From Seribacter sp963934295 (GTDB lineage Bacteria; Verrucomicrobiota; Verrucomicrobiia; Opitutales; Seribacteraceae): 64,000 nt of DNA. Both the position numbers and the translations under genes were made by a program. A model generated the notes under the pieces. It was not told the DNA's origin. It saw only the letters and a list, made by a program, of their open reading frames with translations, and made no database searches. Below, in pieces: positions 59,805-64,000 of this stretch. Each line of letters starts with the position of its first letter. Positions within the stretch are counted from its first letter, which is position 1. The DNA lies in the NCBI GenBank assembly GCA_963934295.1, contig CAWVXY010000010.1, positions 1 through 64,000 of the forward strand, read 5' to 3'.

Positions 59805-61136
59805 TCAGACAAGTTTCCAACCCTTGCGGTAAGTTCTCCCCAAATACTTTTCAGCTTCGGGGGCATTGGGAATCTTCATGTTCTTGGCATCCCAATCGAG
59901 CTTACTTTGAGCACGATAGGCAACATTGCCTAAATGATTGGCTTCAGTAAGCGGCCCGGCATAAGAAAAGTTGCACAAAGCTTCAGGACCTTCACCCTTG
60001 CAGGCACGGATCCATTCAGCCATTTGTCCAGGAGAAGGTTCAATCCATCGCTCAGGCCGTTCGAAATTTTTGAACTTTTCCTCGGGGAGAAGTGTGTGCT
60101 TTCCGTATTCGGACAGAACCATTCCTTGATCACCAATGAAAAGGGTTCCATTACTCCACTGAGGAATCTTTTTCTCATGCCAAATCTTGGGTTTCTCGGT
60201 TCCCTGATGCCAAGTATGCTCAACCGCCGGGTACCCTTCGCCCCGAGCGGCAAAGGTATACTTCACACTCATAGATGCAGGTGCAATGTCGTGATGTGGC
60301 TTCGGACCAGTAAGAGGCTCAATGGTGAGAGGTGCGTCTAACTTTAGGGCCCACCAAGGGAGGTCGTTACGATGACTGCCCAAGTCTGACATGGTCCCGT
60401 TTCCAAAGTCCCACCATCGATACCATTTGGGACCGGGAAAATAGACATTATTAAAGGGACGAAAAGGAGCGGGACCGATCCACAAATCCCAGTCTAAAAA
60501 TTCAGGAATTGGATGGGCTTCCTTGGGGGTATCATCGGCCGGACTCTTCCAACCCCATGCCCGGCTCACCCAGGTATGCGCCTCCCGTACTTCTCCAATC
60601 GCTCCAGATTGAATCAGTTCCACCACCCGACGGAAATTCTCCCCGGCATGAATCTGTGTCCCCATCTGAGTCTGCACACCTGCTTTGGCTGCAGCTTCGG
60701 TGATAATTCTACACTCATGAACATCGCGGGTAAGGGGTTTCTCACAATAAACATGCTTTTTTGCCTGCAAGGCAGGAAGCGTGGCAAAGGCATGAGTGTG
60801 TTCTGTGGTCGAAACCACCACTGCATCGAGATCATCAATCTTTTCGTAAAAGTTACGAAAGTCGGAGGTTGTGCGGGCATCCTTGCACCAAGGAAAACGA
60901 GCGGCACCATCGAGATTTTTCTTATTCACATCGCAAAGAGATACTACCTGTTCATTTCGACAACCCGCAACATGTCCGCGACCTCGCCCCCCTACCCCGA
61001 TCAATCCAATCGCAAGTTTCCCATTGGGAGATTTGGAATGAGTGATGGCGGGAAATCCAGCCACTGCCGATGTTACGGCAGCTGCTCTGACAAAGGATCT
61101 TCGACTTAAGGGGAGAGAAACGGGCTGTTTATTCAT
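59805..61136 (-). CDS. Tat-exported Gfo/Idh/MocA-family sugar oxidoreductase
   Basis: 443 aa. A Tat signal (LSRRSFVRAAAVTSAVAGF) precedes a Rossmann domain with GLIGVGGRGRGHVAGC, and the family's catalytic EKP appears in HVYCEKPLTRDVHEC near residue 135. The C-terminal beta-sandwich includes GNGTMSDLGSHRNDLPWWAL. Exported Gfo/Idh proteins with this length are frequent in PVC bacteria and carry NAD(H) tightly bound, using glycosides or sugars as substrates, sometimes making 3-keto sugars. It is the first gene of the unit with the lactonase-like lipoprotein. Confidence 0.92.
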   Translation of the reverse strand: MNKQPVSLPLSRRSFVRAAAVTSAVAGFPAITHSKSPNGKLAIGLIGVGGRGRGHVAGCRNEQVVSLCDVNKKNLDGAARFPWCKDARTTSDFRNFYEKIDDLDAVVVSTTEHTHAFATLPALQAKKHVYCEKPLTRDVHECRIITEAAAKAGVQTQMGTQIHAGENFRRVVELIQSGAIGEVREAHTWVSRAWGWKSPADDTPKEAHPIPEFLDWDLWIGPAPFRPFNNVYFPGPKWYRWWDFGNGTMSDLGSHRNDLPWWALKLDAPLTIEPLTGPKPHHDIAPASMSVKYTFAARGEGYPAVEHTWHQGTEKPKIWHEKKIPQWSNGTLFIGDQGMVLSEYGKHTLLPEEKFKNFERPERWIEPSPGQMAEWIRACKGEGPEALCNFSYAGPLTEANHLGNVAYRAQSKLDWDAKNMKIPNAPEAEKYLGRTYRKGWKLV

Positions 61137-61308
61137 GGTAAGTTGAGGGTTTACTGGTTAATCGGGTTATACTTTTTGATGAACAAAAAAAGCAGGGCGT
61201 GCAACCGATCAGTTTTGATAAAGTAAAACAAATATGATGAAGGTACTTTTTAAAACCCCTCAAATTTTCAATTTTACTGGCCGAAAATTAGAGTTAAAGA
61301 AATGCCTG
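61137..61308. other. Intergenic region between sulfatase end and Gfo/Idh start
   Basis: 172 bases, both neighbours on the minus strand, so it must hold the Gfo/Idh promoter and the region beyond it toward the sulfatase gene. AT-rich with short A and T runs; no clear terminator hairpin, promoter pair or gene. Confidence 0.4.
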
Positions 61309-63471
61309 CTACTTTGCTTTCACGGTCACCGAGGTCGGAGTGTAGAAGACCGAAAAACTTTTTCCGCCAATTGACACCTCATCATTCTCAAAACCTCCTG
61401 AAATCGAATTGGCCTGAAGTACGGTATAACTTTTACCATTATTGATTGTACCTGTTTTCAATAACTCTAACCTACCGGACAAATTTACGGAACCATCAAC
61501 CTGTATAGGTTTGTCCATCTGCAAGGCAAATGTTCCTTGGTTATAAAGATCTCCTTTAATCATTCCGTGTCCCTTAAGGACTCCCCCCTTTTTTATCTCA
61601 AGCCAACGATCAGATCCGATCATCCCTCCTTGCAGGTTGACTTGCCCTGCATGAGAGACTCTCAGTTCATTTCTTGCACTTACTTTTGCTCCCTTCTTTA
61701 CGACAAGAACTCCGCTTACCTCGAGGCCCAGAAAATTAGTTTCTTTCAATGCGACCGCCGTTCCCTCTTGAATCCGAGCACACCAATGAGATTGGGGTGC
61801 GCCACTTTCCTTCATATACATCACTTCCGCATTTTCATAAATATACTCCGACCAATTCGACGACGAACCAAGGGAATCATTTTGGAGTTTCGCATTCCAT
61901 GTATGATAGGTATTGGCGAACCCTGCGGGTTCATCCACCCGTTCCGCAGTCAGGAGTGCATTAAGCTTTTTAACCATTTGCGGGCGAACATTAACCAGAT
62001 TATTTTGCTCTACAGGATCAGTATTGAGATCAAAAAGCATGGTAACGGGGTCCTTTTTTCGCTTTTTCTTTTTACTGCTTCCCGATGACTTTGTATCTCC
62101 GCGCGGGCGAATTAATTTATACTGCCCCTGAATAATCGAAGCCTGATTACCTGCTTCATGAATCAAATAATCTCTTGGGCGTTGAATGCCTTTCCCTGTG
62201 AGAGTGGGCGCAAGAGAGACACCGCTCACTCCAAGAGGAATGGGTACTCCTGCAAGTTCACAAAAAGTGGGTAGTAAATCCGAACAATCCATAACCAAGT
62301 CAATACTCGATCCTTTTTTCAGCTTTGATTGATGAGTTATCTTCTCTGACCATCGTATAATTGTGGGTACTCGAATACCTCCCTCATAAATACTTCCCTT
62401 TGATCCCTGAAGTCCTCCGTTCGCATCTAATTGTTCACGATTGCTCCCACCCGGACCGCCGTTATCCGACTGAAAAACAACCAGCGTATTATCAGCAACA
62501 GAATCTGACTTATCTCCATCTCCATTCGGGTCATCCAAGGCTTCCAGAATATTACCAAAATGAGCATCAATACGGGTAACCATCGCACACCACTGTTGGG
62601 ATTGGGGGGATAATTTTTTAAAAAAGGATTGGTCTTTGTAGTCATGATCCCAGTTCGGAAGTTTTTCCACTTCCTTAAAAGGAGCATGTGGAATCTGAGC
62701 GGCAAATAAGCCAAAAAATGGCTTACCTGAACGATTGTATTCTTGTGCCTGATTCCTCACAAAATCAAGGCAGGCAAATGCATAAACATCATCACAATAG
62801 GCAGGATCGGGGTATTCAGGATGATTTTGAAATGCAGGATAATTCGGATAAGACTGTTGATTCCTGTATTTTGCCATGCTGTTAGCCTTGAGCTCCAACC
62901 CTCCGGCTAGCCTTCGTTTCGAAGGTGCATTCCAAAGGGTTGGCTGGAAAAAGGTATGGGCTCGTACATGATGGAGTTCCGCGACAACAAACTTGTATCC
63001 GTGAGAAGTAGGAAGAGTCTGCACATTATCGATAGTCGGATTTTGCATATCCTTGGATCCACCATATCCCCACTTCCCCCAATATCCGGTAGCATAGCCA
63101 GCCTTGGTAAGTGCATCACCCATGGTAATGTCATCCTTACGAATTGCCTTCTTGGCATTATCCGGATCATTACGGTCAGCAAAGGTATACCCCTGATGAA
63201 ACCCGGTTTGCTGGGATGACCGTGCAGGTGAGCAAACCGTACATCCATAACCTCGGGTAAAATTGATTCCCTGCTCCGCCAAGCGGTCCAAATTCGGTGT
63301 AAGCACATAGGGCTTACCTGCCGCTTTTCTCTCAGCTTGACCATTCGGACCGATGGAGCCCCAACCGAGGTCATCCACATATAAATAAAGAATGTTGGGG
63401 CGCTCCGCTCCAAAGGCAACACTGGCCAAAATAAAACAGGATGTTTGTAAAAAAAGGATTAGATTTTTCAT
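61309..63471 (-). CDS. Secreted S1-family sulfatase with passenger-like beta-strand tail (CSPAR)
   Basis: 720 aa, signal peptide 1-22. LYVDDLGWGSIG provides metal ligands, CSPARSSQQTG (Cys80) is the formylglycine motif in the C-x-P-A-R variant, and FQSDNGGPGGSN follows near 338. The core ends near 555. Residues about 585-720 are repeated short strands rich in G, V and N (GVLVVKKGAKVSARNELRVS, LEIKKGGVLKGHGMIKGDLYNQG, GSVNLSGRLELLKTGTI), like autotransporter-passenger repeats found in Verrucomicrobiota. No autotransporter barrel or PEP-CTERM anchor is present. It may tether the enzyme to the envelope or a polymer. An inverted repeat lies upstream. Confidence 0.9.
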   Translation of the reverse strand: MKNLILFLQTSCFILASVAFGAERPNILYLYVDDLGWGSIGPNGQAERKAAGKPYVLTPNLDRLAEQGINFTRGYGCTVCSPARSSQQTGFHQGYTFADRNDPDNAKKAIRKDDITMGDALTKAGYATGYWGKWGYGGSKDMQNPTIDNVQTLPTSHGYKFVVAELHHVRAHTFFQPTLWNAPSKRRLAGGLELKANSMAKYRNQQSYPNYPAFQNHPEYPDPAYCDDVYAFACLDFVRNQAQEYNRSGKPFFGLFAAQIPHAPFKEVEKLPNWDHDYKDQSFFKKLSPQSQQWCAMVTRIDAHFGNILEALDDPNGDGDKSDSVADNTLVVFQSDNGGPGGSNREQLDANGGLQGSKGSIYEGGIRVPTIIRWSEKITHQSKLKKGSSIDLVMDCSDLLPTFCELAGVPIPLGVSGVSLAPTLTGKGIQRPRDYLIHEAGNQASIIQGQYKLIRPRGDTKSSGSSKKKKRKKDPVTMLFDLNTDPVEQNNLVNVRPQMVKKLNALLTAERVDEPAGFANTYHTWNAKLQNDSLGSSSNWSEYIYENAEVMYMKESGAPQSHWCARIQEGTAVALKETNFLGLEVSGVLVVKKGAKVSARNELRVSHAGQVNLQGGMIGSDRWLEIKKGGVLKGHGMIKGDLYNQGTFALQMDKPIQVDGSVNLSGRLELLKTGTINNGKSYTVLQANSISGGFENDEVSIGGKSFSVFYTPTSVTVKAK

Positions 63472-63496
63472 TATATAATAAATTTACCTTTTCATT

Positions 63497-63522
63497 TTAT
63501 CCCTCTTTGTGGCAAGGGATAA
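63497..63522. repeat. Inverted repeat upstream of the sulfatase gene
   Basis: TTATCCCT at 63497-63504 and AGGGATAA at 63515-63522, a perfect 8-bp arm pair with a 10-base spacer, 26 bases upstream of the sulfatase start. Its position suits an operator or a weak hairpin between the two minus-strand genes; no T-run follows on either strand. Confidence 0.4.
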
Positions 63523-63565
63523 GGAGAGACTCACTGAATTTTCGTAAATCAATCAAAGGCCAAAA

Positions 63566-64000
63566 TTAAAGGCGTAGAATTTCCCTAATTTTAACCGCTA
63601 GTGCTTGATCCGTTGCATAAACAGCACCGCCATGATTCATAAAAGTTGAATCCTTCCGGTTTAAATCAAGTGGGTTACCATGCACATCACTTACTTCAGC
63701 ACCCGCTTCTTCATACAGACAAGCGGTGGCTGCATAATCCCAAATACTACCCCCACCCTCCTGTGGCTTGGAAAATTTAAAATGACAGCCGGGAGCCGAT
63801 TCCAGAGAATGACAGGCATTGATCACAGCTCCACCGAATTGTGTCGCCACTACCCCTTGCAGTCCAACTGAACCAGCATAGTTTTCCAACTCCCTTAAAA
63901 CCCGTAATCGTTCAGGATGATCTTCAAAACTTCGATCGTAAGTAAAGACCAACTCGTTTCCCTTCGATTGCATTTTCCATGGTATACCATTCCTTTTCAC
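63566..64000 (-). CDS. Inositol-monophosphatase/CysQ-like phosphatase, C-terminal part (5' end beyond window)
   Basis: 144 residues, cut by the window edge. It has the family's second metal motif as GGGSIWDYAATACLYEEAGAEVSD (W-D-x-A), preceded by a 'GGAVINACHSLESAPGCHFKF' region. The family (PF00459) includes inositol monophosphatases, fructose-1,6-bisphosphatases and CysQ, which removes phosphate from the sulfate-assimilation by-product PAP. A CysQ role would suit a sulfur-rich locus but the fragment does not decide it. The sulfatase gene lies 94 bases beyond its stop on the same strand. Confidence 0.85.
   Translation of the reverse strand: MKRNGIPWKMQSKGNELVFTYDRSFEDHPERLRVLRELENYAGSVGLQGVVATQFGGAVINACHSLESAPGCHFKFSKPQEGGGSIWDYAATACLYEEAGAEVSDVHGNPLDLNRKDSTFMNHGGAVYATDQALAVKIREILRL

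Noticed and set aside
60513..61109. Open frame of 198 codons opposite the Gfo/Idh gene
   Set aside because: The Tat signal, glycine-rich nucleotide loop and EKP motif support only the minus-strand gene.
63497..63522. Rho-independent terminator upstream of the 720-aa sulfatase
   Set aside because: The arms are perfect but no T-run follows on either strand; kept only as an inverted repeat.
1..64000. CRISPR arrays, tRNA/rRNA genes, insertion sequences, prophage or integrase genes
   Set aside because: I read for regularly spaced repeats, tRNA-like clover leaves, transposase or integrase motifs and found none.

Overview
The window looks like chromosomal DNA of a PVC-superphylum bacterium, most likely a marine Verrucomicrobiota (a planctomycete or relative cannot be excluded). 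The reasons are two ECF sigma factor/anti-sigma pairs of the Rhodopirellula/Verrucomicrobium type, two DUF1552 + planctomycete-type cytochrome (DUF1587/1592/1588/1585) gene pairs, PVC-type heme dehydrogenases, DUF1080 proteins and many S1 sulfatases. Base composition is moderate, roughly mid-40s % GC by eye. I see no rRNA, tRNA, CRISPR array, insertion sequence or prophage gene. No intergenic gap exceeds 300 bases; the longest are about 210 bases.

Layout. (1) 132-4080, minus: a GH43-like propeller protein, a SGNH acetylesterase and a sigma/anti-sigma pair, with a divergent DUF1080 gene at 4209. (2) 4973-23395, minus: eleven tightly packed genes forming what looks like one ~18 kb operon. It encodes three SGNH acetylesterases (one duplicated internally), a PSD1-type cytochrome protein and its DUF1552 partner, a protein with a rearranged formylglycine-enzyme-like domain, two sulfatases, a pectate-lyase-like lipoprotein and an EamA permease. 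A XylR-like AraC regulator (23555) is divergent and probably controls it. (3) 24709-31889: a quieter stretch of small secreted proteins and lipoproteins of unknown function, a YiiX-like hydrolase, valine-pyruvate aminotransferase and a beta-propeller protein. (4) 31917-37891: two sulfatases, an SLC13 anion symporter and a 2Fe-2S ferredoxin. (5) 37923-53971: a sugar-isomerase-like TIM barrel, then a long plus-strand run with a cytochrome c-PA14 protein, a propeller-DUF1080 protein, ThuA, a PVC heme dehydrogenase, a second sigma/FecR pair, two esterases, a sulfatase-fragment/SGNH/EF-hand chimera and DUF1080. (6) 53989-61136, minus: the second DUF1552/PSD1 pair, then a Gfo/Idh oxidoreductase and a fuconolactonase-like lipoprotein, with ppnP on the plus strand between them. 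(7) 61309-64000, minus: a sulfatase with a passenger-like tail and the 3' part of an inositol-monophosphatase-family gene.

Taken together this is a locus for degrading a sulfated, O-acetylated polysaccharide. Nearly every product carries an export signal. Sulfatases and acetylesterases would strip substituents, lyase and hydrolase would cut the backbone, and a c-heme/DUF1080/ThuA/Gfo-Idh/TIM-barrel set suggests an oxidative, possibly 3-keto-sugar route. No SusC/SusD or TonB receptor is present, so how products enter the cell is not shown. The items most worth a second look are the apparently permuted FGE-like domain (13698-16211), the sulfatase-SGNH-EF-hand chimera (52099-53262), a shared GGCA-N14-TGGAGTG element upstream of three plus-strand units, one of which is the ECF sigma gene, and the reversed order of the two DUF1552/PSD1 pairs.
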